A DNA stretch of 64,000 nt from Micromonospora arida. Lineage in GTDB: Bacteria > Actinomycetota > Actinomycetes > Mycobacteriales > Micromonosporaceae. Location: positions 1 to 64,000 of the forward strand of contig NZ_QGSY01000159.1 of NCBI RefSeq assembly GCF_003857035.1. The letters run 5' to 3'. Positions within the stretch are counted from its first letter, which is position 1. Each line of letters starts with the position of its first letter. The notes below the pieces were generated by a model, which was not told where the DNA came from, did not search any database, and saw nothing but the letters and a program-made list of their open reading frames with translations. A program made the position numbers and the translations under genes. This document shows, piece after piece, positions 19,882-29,015 of the stretch.

Positions 19882-20074
19882 GATCCGTCCTCGACTAGTT
19901 TCCACGGTCGCAGCCTACGAGACCGGCCGGTCAGCGCCGAGCACGAGGATCCGCACCGCCCGGGATGGCCGGCCGTCGACTCGGTGACCGGTTCACTGAG
20001 AGGACCGGGCTGCGCGTCGATGGTGAGACCAAGCGTTCGGGCTCAGCAGCGCGGTGCCACTCGTTGTGGCAGGG

Positions 20075-21568
20075 TCACGCGGAGTTGCGCCACTTGCGGC
20101 CGTGCCGGCCGATGAGCCGGTCGGCGTCGGTCGGGCCCCAGGATGCGGCCTCGTAGGTGGGGATCGGCGAGTTGTCCTTCTCCCAGTTGTCGATGATCGG
20201 GTCGACGATCCGCCAGCACTGCTGCACCTCGTCGCTGCGGATGAACAGCGACGCGTCACCGATCAGCGCGTCCAGGAGCAGACGCTCGTACGCCTCCGGG
20301 GACTCCTCGACGAACGTCTGGTCGTAGGAGAATTCCATTGTGGCGGTGCGGACCCGGAAGGAGTGGCCCGGCACTTTGGCACCGAAGCGTAGCGAGATGC
20401 CCTCGTTCGGCTGGATCCGCAGGATCAGCGCGTCAGCATCGAGGCCGGTGAGTTGGTCGGTCGGAATCGGCAGGTGCGGCGGCCGCTGGAACTGCAGTGC
20501 CACCTCAGTGAGCCGGGCCGGCAGGCGCTTGCCGGTGCGCACGTAGAACGGCACTCCGGCCCAGCGCCAGTTGTCCACGTTGAGCCGCATAGCCGCGTAG
20601 GTCTCGGTCCGCGACAGGGGATCGACGCCGGCCTCCTCGCGGTAGCCGGCCATCAAATCCTCGCGGGTGCCGCCCCGGGTGTACTGTCCCCGGACCGCGG
20701 CCTCAGCGATGTCCCGGTCGGTGGGAAGCCGGATCGCCTGCAGGAGCTTCACCTTCTCGTTGCGTAGGCCCTCAGCTTCGAATGAGGCCGGTGGCTCCAT
20801 CAGTGCCAGCGCGAGGACCTGGAGCACGTGGTTCTGCACGATGTCCCGCATCGCGCCGGCGTCTTCGTAGAAGCCGCCGCGGCTGCCGACGCCCAGGGTC
20901 TCGGCGACGGTGATCTGCACGTGGTCGACCCAGGAGCGATCCCAGATGGGCTGGAAGATCGAGTTCGCGAAGCGCAGCGCCAGCACATTCTGGACGGTGT
21001 CCTTGCCCAGATAGTGATCGATGCGAAAGACCTGGTGCTCGTCGAACGCGCTGTGCACGACGCCGTCGAGCTCGCGGGCCGTGAGCAGGTCACGCCCGTA
21101 CGGCTTCTCGATGACCAGGCGGGAGAAGGAGCCTTCGCGTGGCTGGTTGAGCCCGGCACCGGCCAGTCCGTTGATCACCGGCTCGAAGGCCCCGGCCGGG
21201 GTGGACAGGTAGAAGAGCCGGTTGCCGGACGTGCCCCGCTGTGCGTCCAACTCGTTGAGGGTCTCCACGAGCCGCTTGTAGGTCTCCGGGTCGTCGTAGC
21301 CGCCGGCCACGTACCGCACGCCGCCCTGGAGCTGGCGCTTGCTGGCGAGGGTACGTTCGCCGAGGGCGCTCTCGGCGAACTGCTCGTCGGTCATCGACGT
21401 GCGCGCGACGCCGACCAGCGCGAACTGGTCCGGGAGCCGCTCGTGCCGAGCCAGGCTCTCGACTGCGGGCAGCAGCTTACGCCGGGTCAGGTCACCGGAG
21501 GCACCGAAGATCACCAGCGTGGCCGGCGGGGCACTCCGCTCCTGGATGAGCTGAGATGCGTGGTCCAT
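20075..21568 (-). CDS. zwf: Glucose-6-phosphate 1-dehydrogenase
   Basis: A 497-residue protein of full family length. The N-terminal Rossmann motif is VIFGASGDLTRRKLLPAV. The active-site signature RIDHYLGKDTVQN carries the substrate Lys and catalytic His. EKPYGRDL and the C-terminal RIQPNEGISLRFGAK are typical. It oxidises glucose-6-phosphate with NADP (or NAD) to 6-phosphogluconolactone in the oxidative pentose phosphate pathway. It is not in the usual tal-zwf-opcA-pgl cluster and stands alone here, so it may be a second isozyme. Confidence 0.95.
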   Translation of the reverse strand: MDHASQLIQERSAPPATLVIFGASGDLTRRKLLPAVESLARHERLPDQFALVGVARTSMTDEQFAESALGERTLASKRQLQGGVRYVAGGYDDPETYKRLVETLNELDAQRGTSGNRLFYLSTPAGAFEPVINGLAGAGLNQPREGSFSRLVIEKPYGRDLLTARELDGVVHSAFDEHQVFRIDHYLGKDTVQNVLALRFANSIFQPIWDRSWVDHVQITVAETLGVGSRGGFYEDAGAMRDIVQNHVLQVLALALMEPPASFEAEGLRNEKVKLLQAIRLPTDRDIAEAAVRGQYTRGGTREDLMAGYREEAGVDPLSRTETYAAMRLNVDNWRWAGVPFYVRTGKRLPARLTEVALQFQRPPHLPIPTDQLTGLDADALILRIQPNEGISLRFGAKVPGHSFRVRTATMEFSYDQTFVEESPEAYERLLLDALIGDASLFIRSDEVQQCWRIVDPIIDNWEKDNSPIPTYEAASWGPTDADRLIGRHGRKWRNSA

Positions 21569-22233
21569 GGTCTGCTTCCTCCGGGCACAAGGGGTGTGGG
21601 GTTTGGGGGTGTGCTGTCATGCCAGGAATTGTGGCTATGGCGGTAGTGTCCGGGGGCCACCCGGCGTGGCCCGTTGGTCGCGGAGCTTGAGCGTCGCATG
21701 CCGGGCTACCGGATAGGCGATTCGGTGGCCTCCCCATCACCGCCGCAGGCGACATATGGAGATGCCTACAGGTCCTGCGACCGACTGACAATCTCAGACA
21801 ATGGCCAAGGAGCACCGCCTGGCCCTGGGCCGCCGTCGAGCGGTAGAAGCGGCAGAGCTCCGCGAAGACCGGCGCGAGGAAGCTGTCGAAGTCGTCAGCG
21901 CCGTTGACCCATCCGCCTGAACGAATGTCTGCGGCCCTGAGGGCGCCTGGGTCGAAAGCGGTCGCGCGACGCGTCGACGTCCAGCATGCCGAGCGCGATG
22001 GCGACGACGCGGACCGTTTCCACATCGAGGAGGCGTGCGGGACCGTAGCCGCCGTCGTCGCCGATCTCCTCGCCGCCGAGGACGGCCGTCGATCTCCCCG
22101 GCGGTACGGGCGTGCAGGTGGTGCAGGGAGGGTCAGGACTTGTGCAGATCCAGGTCTGGACCGGGCATGCTTCGGCGGTAGAAACCAAACCAGAGCGCGT
22201 ACTGCGTCCACCCCGCCTGCGGCTCCAGGTTTC
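21569..22233. other. 665-bp region with decayed coding sequence only
   Basis: No intact gene. A frameshifted minus-strand coding remnant is annotated separately within 21830-22190. The segment next to zwf (21569-21700) holds the zwf upstream region. The rest shows no repeats or hairpins that I can support. Confidence 0.4.
21830..22190 (-). pseudogene. Frameshifted remnant of an uncharacterised protein gene
   Basis: Reading the minus strand, one frame gives ARLLDVETVRVVAIALGMLDVDASRDRF. About 21955-21965 the sense continues in another frame as FDPGALRAADIRSGGWVNG, then DDFDSFLAPVFAELCRFYR. The amino-acid composition of the two pieces is protein-like and contiguous only if one frameshift is assumed. 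I do not recognise the family. It ends about 260 bp from the zwf start. Confidence 0.35.
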
Positions 22234-22467
22234 CTAGGACCCGTCCTCTGTAATGACCTCCTCGGCGTATCCGAACGGGTTGTCCGCGCCCTCGGTCTCG
22301 GCCAACCGGTCGGCCGGCGCCTGCGCCACCGGGTGACCGGTGTCGTCGACCAGCCCCGGCGCCATGCTGCCACCGTGGGCGTCCTGTACCGCCCGGGTGC
22401 CGCGGGCCGCCTCGTCCTGCGGCACCCCGGTCTGCTCCTCGTCACGCTGCTGTTCCCGCTCGGCCAT
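22234..22467 (-). CDS. Small hydrophilic hypothetical protein
   Basis: A 77-residue, highly charged protein (starts MAEREQQRDEEQTG). ATG 22467 has GAGGAAGGG upstream. It has no membrane segment and no motif I recognise. It is rich in Glu, Asp, Gln and Ala and is probably disordered. It lies downstream of the acyl-CoA dehydrogenase-like gene on the same strand, about 70 bp after its stop. Confidence 0.55.
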   Translation of the reverse strand: MAEREQQRDEEQTGVPQDEAARGTRAVQDAHGGSMAPGLVDDTGHPVAQAPADRLAETEGADNPFGYAEEVITEDGS

Positions 22468-22537
22468 GGGCGTCCCTTCCTCGGTCCTGACCAGCGGCGG
22501 TACCCGCACGAGTGGCCGGGAAACCGATCAATTACGC

Positions 22538-24517
22538 CTACGCCGGTACTACCTGAGAATCGCCGGCGGCGTCATGAGTGGCCATCGTCTCCTGCCGTAC
22601 AGGTTCCTCTCTCAAGATGGCGCAGTGCAGCCAGGAGTCCGGGATGGCGAAGCCGTCCACGAGCATCCGCATGTGCGGGCGAAGCTCTTTGAGTAGAGCG
22701 TTGACCACGCCGGTGATCGCCTTCGAGCGGGCCGGTGTGAGCCGGCCGTGTTCCAGGAACCAGCCCTTGTTGGCCTCGATGACGCTGAGCGCGTACAGGT
22801 CGCAAACGCGGGAGAGCAGTGCCCGGACCGCGGTGTCGGTGGTGTCTTCGATGCCGGCGACGAACGCCTCCAGGGTGACCCGGTCGGTGTGCGCGGCGGC
22901 GACGGCGAGGACGTGGTCCTGGACGTCGTTGAAGATGTCGAAGGGCTGGTTCTTCTTTGTGGCCGCGCCGTTGCGCAGGCGGCGGACCGCGCCGTCGAGG
23001 AGGTGCCTCTCGCGGTCTTCGAAGGCCTTGAGCTGCCAGCCGCGGTCGGTGACGGCGACCTCGTCGTCGCGACCGGGTACGGCGCTGATCAGCCGCTCGA
23101 TGAGCGACCGTGCGGCGGTGCGTTCGAGCACCATCTCGCGGACCTGCTCGGCGACGAAGGAGGCGCGCCCCCAACCGTCCAGCGAGCCGAACTCGTCCCG
23201 GTAGCCGGTGAGCAGCCCTTTGGCCACCAGCTGCGACAGCACCGTGTTGTCGCCCTCGAACGTGGTGAAGACGTCGGTGTCGGCCTTGAGGCTGGGTAGC
23301 CGGTTCTCGGCCAGGTAGCCGGCACCGCCGCACGCCTCGCGGCACATCTGGATGGTGCGGGTCGCATGCCAGGTCTGCGCGGCCTTGAGACCGGCGGCCC
23401 GGGACTCCAGCTCCCGCTGCCGGTGCTCGTCGACCGGCCCGTCGCCGCCCTGCACCTCACTGAGCGCGGCTACCAGCTCGGTCTGGGCGAAGTGCAGCGC
23501 GTACGTGGTGGCCAGGGCGGGCAGCAGCTTGCGCTGGTGGGCCAGGTAGTCGTTGAGCAGCACCTCCCGGTCCGCGTCGGGCGTGCCGAACTGGCGGCGG
23601 ATGTCGCCGTAGCGCACTGCGATGGTCAGCGCCGACTTGGTGGCCGCCGACGCGGCGCCACCCACGCTCACCCGGCCGCGGACCAGGGTGCCGAGCATGG
23701 TGAAGAAGCGTCGGGAGTCGTTCTCGATCGGGCTGGAGTACGTCCCGTCCGGTGCGACCTGACCGTAGCGGTCCAGCAGCATGTCCCTCGGCACCTGTAC
23801 GTGGTCGAAGGTGAGCCGCCCGTTGTCCACGCCGAGCAGGCCGGCCTTGGGCCCGGCGTCGCCGATGCGCACGCCAGGCAGCGGGTTGCCCTGCGCGTCG
23901 CGGATCGGCACCAACCACGCGTGTACGCCGTGCCGCCGGCCGTTCGTGATCAGCTGCGCGAAGACGACCGCCATCCGCCCGTCCCGGGCGGCGTTGCCGA
24001 TGTAGTCCTTGCGGGCCGCCTCGTGGGGGGTGTGCAGGTCGAAGGTCTGCGTCTGCGGGTCGTACGTGCAGGTGGTGCGCAACTGCTGGACGTCGGAGCC
24101 GTGCCCGGTCTCGGTCATGGCGAAGCAGCCGAAGATCGTGCCCGAGACGATGTCCCGCAGATAGGCGTCGTGGTGCCGTCGGGTGCCGAGGGCCGCGACC
24201 GCGCCGCCGAACAGCCCCCACTGCACGCCCGCCTTGACCATCAGCGACAGGTCGACCTGCGCCAGCATCTCACTGGCGATGATCGAGCCGCCGACGTCGG
24301 AGCTGCCGCCGTACTCGGTGGGGAAAGCCGACGCCATACCCAGCTCGGCGGGGAGTTCGGTAAGCAACCGGGAGATCCGCTCCCGTGCCTGGTCACCGGT
24401 CTCGCCGTACACCGGGAGGAAACGCGCGTCGAGGTGCTCCCGGTGCGCGTTGCGGACTGCGGCCCACGGTCCGTCGAGCACGTCCCGCAGGCGAGCGAGG
24501 TCGATCTGATCGGGCAC
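22538..24517 (-). CDS. Acyl-CoA oxidase/dehydrogenase-like flavoprotein
   Basis: A 659-residue protein, closer to peroxisomal-type acyl-CoA oxidases than to 380-residue dehydrogenases. The N-terminal helical domain is followed by the FAD/substrate motif GCFAMTETGHGSDV, the beta-domain (VDNGRLTFDHVQVPRDMLLDR), the C-terminal helical core (RYGDIRRQFG, CREACGGAGYLAENRLP, FTTFEGDNTVLSQLVAK) and a second C-terminal alpha domain of ~200 residues, as in acyl-CoA oxidase. It should introduce the trans-2 double bond in fatty acyl-CoA degradation. It is isolated from other beta-oxidation genes. Confidence 0.88.
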   Translation of the reverse strand: MPDQIDLARLRDVLDGPWAAVRNAHREHLDARFLPVYGETGDQARERISRLLTELPAELGMASAFPTEYGGSSDVGGSIIASEMLAQVDLSLMVKAGVQWGLFGGAVAALGTRRHHDAYLRDIVSGTIFGCFAMTETGHGSDVQQLRTTCTYDPQTQTFDLHTPHEAARKDYIGNAARDGRMAVVFAQLITNGRRHGVHAWLVPIRDAQGNPLPGVRIGDAGPKAGLLGVDNGRLTFDHVQVPRDMLLDRYGQVAPDGTYSSPIENDSRRFFTMLGTLVRGRVSVGGAASAATKSALTIAVRYGDIRRQFGTPDADREVLLNDYLAHQRKLLPALATTYALHFAQTELVAALSEVQGGDGPVDEHRQRELESRAAGLKAAQTWHATRTIQMCREACGGAGYLAENRLPSLKADTDVFTTFEGDNTVLSQLVAKGLLTGYRDEFGSLDGWGRASFVAEQVREMVLERTAARSLIERLISAVPGRDDEVAVTDRGWQLKAFEDRERHLLDGAVRRLRNGAATKKNQPFDIFNDVQDHVLAVAAAHTDRVTLEAFVAGIEDTTDTAVRALLSRVCDLYALSVIEANKGWFLEHGRLTPARSKAITGVVNALLKELRPHMRMLVDGFAIPDSWLHCAILREEPVRQETMATHDAAGDSQVVPA

Positions 24518-24784
24518 GGTTCCCCCTCAGCTAGCGGACATATGCGTACAGGTCGTACTCGATCAAGGATACCGGCGTCAGTAGCCGTTCGCGGAGACCG
24601 TGCCACCGCCGTCGCACCGCCCCCTCCGGCGGTGGTGATCCGCCAGCCGCATCCCCGCCGGAAGCGAAGGACGGGCACGGCCAGTCGTCACGAAAGTGGG
24701 CAGGAACCGTCATCGTTTCGTCGTCTAGTCCGGGACGTCCTTCGGGTAGCGCAAAGGGAACAGATGCTACGGAAGGAGAAGCTC

Positions 24785-25012
24785 ATGCCACCCGCCACGA
24801 CGGCGATCCTGGTCAAGCTCGGTGACTCCGGCCAGACGATCGCAGCTGCCGAGCAGGACGTGCGCGGCAGGCACGTCCTCGACGTCGACGGCGACGACCT
24901 GGGCAAGGTCGACGACCTGCTGATCGATCGCGACGAGCGCAAGGTGCGGTTTCTGCGCGTTGAGCACGGAGGAGTTCTCGGTATCGGCCCGGTCCCCCCG
25001 ACCCGACGCTGA
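24785..25012 (+). CDS. Truncated PRC-barrel domain protein
   Basis: A 75-residue protein. ATG 24785 has AAGGAGAAG upstream. After LVKLGDSGQTIAAAEQDV it reads the PRC-barrel start (GRHVLDVDGDDLGKVDDLLID, KVRFLRVEHGGVLGIG) and then ends with PVPPTRR. Family members continue about 50 more residues after GIG, supplying the remaining strands. The gene thus looks cut off, by deletion or frameshift. It may be non-functional. The BON-domain gene follows after 74 bp. Confidence 0.65.
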   Translation: MPPATTAILVKLGDSGQTIAAAEQDVRGRHVLDVDGDDLGKVDDLLIDRDERKVRFLRVEHGGVLGIGPVPPTRR

Positions 25013-25086
25013 GTTCCGGCTACCCCGACCGGTGTTTCGGCGGCCGGACGTCAGCCACCGGAACACCGAAGCACCGAGGAGGCACG

Positions 25087-25365
25087 ATGACCTACGTCCC
25101 CTGGTTCTTTCCCGACGACCCGCCATCGCTGTTCCAGACCGGTCCGACCTCTGCTGATGCCCGTCTGGCCTGCCAGCTGCTTGAGCGCATGCAGCGGGAT
25201 CCCCGGTTGCGTCACGAACGCGTCTGCATCGAGGTGCAGAACCGCGTGGTCATCCTGGAGGGAGTGGTCACGTCCGCTGACGTGAGCACGGAGGCCCACG
25301 CCCGCGCCTGGAGCACTCCGGGAGTGCACGACGTCAACAACCGGCTGCGCCTGTTGGAGCGGTGA
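25087..25365 (+). CDS. BON-domain protein
   Basis: A 92-residue protein; AGGAGGCACG stands upstream of ATG 25087. The BON core runs from about residue 25: ARLACQLLERMQRDPRL, VCIEVQNRVVILEGVVTSAD and GVHDVNNRLRL. BON domains are thought to bind lipid or protein surfaces; small cytoplasmic BON proteins are typical of actinobacterial stress clusters. It shares VQNRVVIL with the BON protein at 30980, and both start with a Y-x-PW-x-x-P type N-terminus, so they are paralogues. Confidence 0.8.
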   Translation: MTYVPWFFPDDPPSLFQTGPTSADARLACQLLERMQRDPRLRHERVCIEVQNRVVILEGVVTSADVSTEAHARAWSTPGVHDVNNRLRLLER

Positions 25366-25391
25366 GCGCTGGTTTGCGACGGTGACCACGG

Positions 25392-26993
25392 TCAGGCAGA
25401 CAGGTCCCGACGGCGGTAGCCGACCGTGCCGGCGACCACTCCTGCCGCGGCGATGCCGGCCATCACCGACGCCGCGACCCCTGCCGGCGCGGTGGCCGGC
25501 ACCGCGGCCAGGTGCGCGAACGGGGACAGCGCCCGGATCCAGGAAGGCGCGCCGATGCTGTCGGCAGTGACCTGCCACATGAACCCGCCAGCGGCCGGCA
25601 GTGCACCGATCGCCGCGACGGCGCGCGGTGTCCATCCGAGCGCCAGGGCGGCAGCTCCCAGACACAGCAGCATGACCGGCACGACGTTCCAGGCCCCGGC
25701 AAGAGCGTCGCCGGCCGAGAGGCCGGCGTGGACGGTGGCCGTGCCGGCCCACATGGCGATGCCCGCGACCGTGATCAGGAACAGCGCGGCGCAGCCGGCG
25801 ACGGCCGCTTCAGCGGCCAGCAGCCGCAGCCGGGTCACCGGTGCGGCCAGTAGCAGGGTGAGACGCCGGGCATTCTCGTCCGCGGCGACGGCGGCGAGCC
25901 GCACGGCGACGAACACCCCGGCCGGAACGGCCAGCAGCGCGTACAGGGTGGCCGCGTAGCCTTCGACCGTGCCGAGTGCCGGGAAGCCGGCCTGGGCCGC
26001 CATGGCTGCGAACTCGGGGTTGCCGGTCAGGAATTCGGTCATGGACCGGGCGATCAGGCCCAGGAGCAGGAAGTACGCGCCGATTCCGGCCGACCATGCG
26101 ACTAGCGGTCGCACCGTGCGCCGTACAGCGAAGGCGGGCACCGAACCGAGCAACGCGGTACGCGCCGGCCGGCTGCCGGGCGTCGCAAGAATCGCCGCGC
26201 CGACGTCACGCCGCGCCGCAAGCCGACCGGCGAGTGCCAGCAGCAGCACCGCGGCGACCGCCAGCAACGACACCGGCAACCCTCGATTGCTGTCGAACGG
26301 ACGGGTCAGCGCCAAGAGGCCGAACGGGGACAGCCACCGAAGCCAGGCCAGCGCGGGCGCACCGTCGCCGACCATCCGCGTGAGGAGCCCGACTACCAGG
26401 ACGGCGGCCGCGGCACCGTTGGCCGCCGAACGGCTGACGAACAGCTGCGCGGTGACGCCCCCGACGGCGACGAAGAAGAGCCCGACGGCAGCGAGGCCGG
26501 TGCCGTGCAACAACGAACCCGTGGCGTCCACGCCCGCAGCAATCATCGCCGCCGCGGTCGCCGCTCCAACGAGGACCGGAACGACGGCCAGCACACCGAG
26601 GTGCTGACGGACAGCCTCAGCGAGGGTGATGCGGCCGGACAGCAACAGACCCCACCGGCCCGCGTCCTCCTCTCCGCGGGTGGTCCGGCTGGCGGCCAGC
26701 ATTGCCCACACTCCGAGCAGGACCGCCAGGACGGTGCCCGTACGCCACACCGTGAACCCGCCCGCATGGTCGAGCGCAACCGGCTCGCCGAACAGGGTGC
26801 GGATCGCGGGATTGCTTGCCAGCGCCGCCAAGGCGGCCGGATCGAGCGCCTCGCTGTGGTAGCCGGCCACGACCAGGGCGGACATGCCCGCGCACACAGC
26901 GGTCACGACCAGGGCACCACGGCGCACCTGGCGCACCGCGAGCCCCCTCAGCACATGCTCCGGGCGGGCTGCTGCCGCCATGGTCGCGATCAT
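25392..26993 (-). CDS. ABC exporter permease (two-module, about 12 TM)
   Basis: A 533-residue integral membrane protein with about twelve hydrophobic segments in two halves, resembling the fused permeases of actinobacterial ABC exporters for polyketides and other toxic compounds. The ends of both halves carry a similar loop (WLRWLSPFGLL and WIRALSPFAHLA), which shows internal duplication. Its start overlaps the stop of the ATPase gene by 4 bp (ATGA at 26990-26993). The exported substrate is unknown. Confidence 0.85.
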   Translation of the reverse strand: MIATMAAAARPEHVLRGLAVRQVRRGALVVTAVCAGMSALVVAGYHSEALDPAALAALASNPAIRTLFGEPVALDHAGGFTVWRTGTVLAVLLGVWAMLAASRTTRGEEDAGRWGLLLSGRITLAEAVRQHLGVLAVVPVLVGAATAAAMIAAGVDATGSLLHGTGLAAVGLFFVAVGGVTAQLFVSRSAANGAAAAVLVVGLLTRMVGDGAPALAWLRWLSPFGLLALTRPFDSNRGLPVSLLAVAAVLLLALAGRLAARRDVGAAILATPGSRPARTALLGSVPAFAVRRTVRPLVAWSAGIGAYFLLLGLIARSMTEFLTGNPEFAAMAAQAGFPALGTVEGYAATLYALLAVPAGVFVAVRLAAVAADENARRLTLLLAAPVTRLRLLAAEAAVAGCAALFLITVAGIAMWAGTATVHAGLSAGDALAGAWNVVPVMLLCLGAAALALGWTPRAVAAIGALPAAGGFMWQVTADSIGAPSWIRALSPFAHLAAVPATAPAGVAASVMAGIAAAGVVAGTVGYRRRDLSA

Positions 26994-27880
26994 CGGGCGT
27001 TCTGCCCGTAGTAGGCGAGGAAGATCTCCTCCAGGCTCTGCTCGCGGACGATGATCGTCGCCACATCAGCGTCGGCCAGGGCGCGCAGCGCCGCGGCGGG
27101 GGAGCCGTTCAGAGTGAACCGCACGGTCGCGGCGCCGTCCGCGTGCAGGCCGTGGACGCCGTGGACGCCCGTGAGGTCCGGTGGCGTGCCGGTGAATGTC
27201 GCGGCCACTTCGGTGTGGTGCAGTCGACGTAGCTGTGCGACGGACGCCACCTCCACCAGTTCGCCGGCGCGCAGGATGCCGACGCGGTCGCAGACGGCCT
27301 CGACCTCGGCGAGCTGGTGGGAGCTGAGGAACACCGTCTGCCCGTTGTCGCGGGCAACGCCGACCGCCTGCCGGAACTGCAGTTCCATGAGCGGGTCCAA
27401 GCCACTGGTCGGCTCGTCCAGCACCAGCAGAGGTGCCCGGGTGGCGAACGCCGCGATAAGAGCAACCTTCTGCCGGTTGCCCGTCGAGTAGGTGCCGGCC
27501 GCTTTGGACACGTCCAGCGCGAATCGTTGAACGAGCTCATCGCGGTAGGCGGTGTCCGTGCCGGGGCCGATGCGGGCGAGTAGGTCCAGCACCTCGGCGC
27601 CCGTCATTCGTGGCCACAGCGCCACGTCCGCCGGCACGTAGGCGAGCCTGCGGTGGGCCGCGGCGACATCGGCGGCGTCGGTGTCGAAGACCCAGGCCCG
27701 TCCGGAGGTGGGTCGGGCAAGGCCGAGCAGCAGCCGGATCGTCGTTGACTTTCCGGCGCCGTTGGGGCCGAGAAACCCGAACACCTCGCCCGCCGGCACG
27801 TCGAGGGTGAGGTCATTGAGGGCGAGTAGCCGCCCGTACCGCTTGGACAGATGTTCGGTGCGCAGGGCAGAAATGCCCAT
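26990..27880 (-). CDS. ABC exporter ATP-binding protein
   Basis: A 296-residue ATPase. Walker A GPNGAGKSTT; signature-like stretch YSTGNRQKVALI; Walker B LLVLDEPTSGLDP; switch His in FLSSHQL. The C-terminal ~80 residues are the accessory domain usual in ABC-2 exporters. It pairs with the overlapping permease gene at 25392. The divergent ATPase at 28089 is a paralogue sharing the GN(R/K)QKV signature. Confidence 0.92.
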   Translation of the reverse strand: MGISALRTEHLSKRYGRLLALNDLTLDVPAGEVFGFLGPNGAGKSTTIRLLLGLARPTSGRAWVFDTDAADVAAAHRRLAYVPADVALWPRMTGAEVLDLLARIGPGTDTAYRDELVQRFALDVSKAAGTYSTGNRQKVALIAAFATRAPLLVLDEPTSGLDPLMELQFRQAVGVARDNGQTVFLSSHQLAEVEAVCDRVGILRAGELVEVASVAQLRRLHHTEVAATFTGTPPDLTGVHGVHGLHADGAATVRFTLNGSPAAALRALADADVATIIVREQSLEEIFLAYYGQNAR

Positions 27881-28088
27881 CGGAGCCTCCAGAGTCGCAG
27901 CACGACATGACCTGCCGACCAGACTTCCCGGCGCACCTGACGTGAGGGTACTCCCGGCTGTCGCGGCGCGGAGGCCGTCCGGTCTGGTGTTCGGACTACT
28001 GGCTTCCGATGTTCGGCAACAGCCTTGGCGTCATGTCGGCCGGATGCTGACCTGGATGCCGGGTAGGAAGGCCGGCGACGATGTGGGC

Positions 28089-29015
28089 ATGACAAGCGAC
28101 ATCGCCCTACTCACCGAGGACCTGACCAAGTTCTATGGTCAGCGTCGCGGTATCGAGGGGCTCAACCTGGAGGTTCGTGCCGGGGAGGTGATGGGATTCC
28201 TGGGACCGAACGGAGCCGGGAAGACCACCACGATCCGGCTGCTGTTGGACTTTCTGCGCCCCAGTCGTGGACACGCGACTGTGCTCGGGCTCGACCCGCG
28301 CAGGGACAAGGCCGCACTGCACCGTCAGATCGGCTATCTGCCCGGCGAGCTCGTTTTTCCCGGGCGGGACAAGGCGGATGACCTGCTGCACTTCTTCGCC
28401 GCGGCGCGCGGCGGCGTGGCCTGGTCGCAGGTGACCGAGCTCGCGGAGCGGCTCGACCTGGACCTCTCGCGCTCGGTACGGACGATGAGTAAGGGCAACA
28501 AGCAAAAGGTCGGGTTGGTGCAGGCGTTCATGCACCGGCCGGCGGTACTGGTCCTGGATGAGCCGACCAGTGGCCTGGATCCACTCATGCAGCAGGAGTT
28601 CCTGGCCATGGTCCGCGACGCCAGTGGTGCTGGGCAGACCGTTTTCATGTCCTCTCACGTCCTGGCCGAGGTGCAGCAGGCGGCCGACCGGGTCGCCATC
28701 GTCCGCGATGGCCAGTTAGCCGCGGTCGAGCGGGTTGAGTCGCTGGGGAAGCGGGCGGTCCGCGCCGTCGAGATTCATTTCGATGATCCGGTGGACCCGA
28801 CAGAGTTCAACGTCCTGCCCGGAGTAAGTGACGTGGTGGTGTCCGGGCCGGTGCTGAAATGCACTGTCGACGGCCGTATCGACCCGCTGATCAAGGCGGC
28901 GGCGCGTCATGAGGTGGTGGACATGTTGTCGGCCGAACCCGACCTGGAAGAGACGTTCCTGTCGTTCTACTACCACGGGGAAGGAGCCGGCGATGCTTCC
29001 CGCGCTGGTGCGTAA
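28089..29015 (+). CDS. ABC exporter ATP-binding protein (second system)
   Basis: A 308-residue ATPase. Walker A GPNGAGKTTT; signature-like MSKGNKQKVGLVQ; Walker B VLVLDEPTSGLDP; switch His in FMSSHVL. ATG 28089 was selected because upstream residues in the frame are not ABC-like; no strong ribosome site is seen. Its last 23 bp overlap the start of the permease gene. It is transcribed away from the first ABC system; the 208-bp spacer between 27880 and 28089 probably holds both promoters. Confidence 0.9.
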   Translation: MTSDIALLTEDLTKFYGQRRGIEGLNLEVRAGEVMGFLGPNGAGKTTTIRLLLDFLRPSRGHATVLGLDPRRDKAALHRQIGYLPGELVFPGRDKADDLLHFFAAARGGVAWSQVTELAERLDLDLSRSVRTMSKGNKQKVGLVQAFMHRPAVLVLDEPTSGLDPLMQQEFLAMVRDASGAGQTVFMSSHVLAEVQQAADRVAIVRDGQLAAVERVESLGKRAVRAVEIHFDDPVDPTEFNVLPGVSDVVVSGPVLKCTVDGRIDPLIKAAARHEVVDMLSAEPDLEETFLSFYYHGEGAGDASRAGA

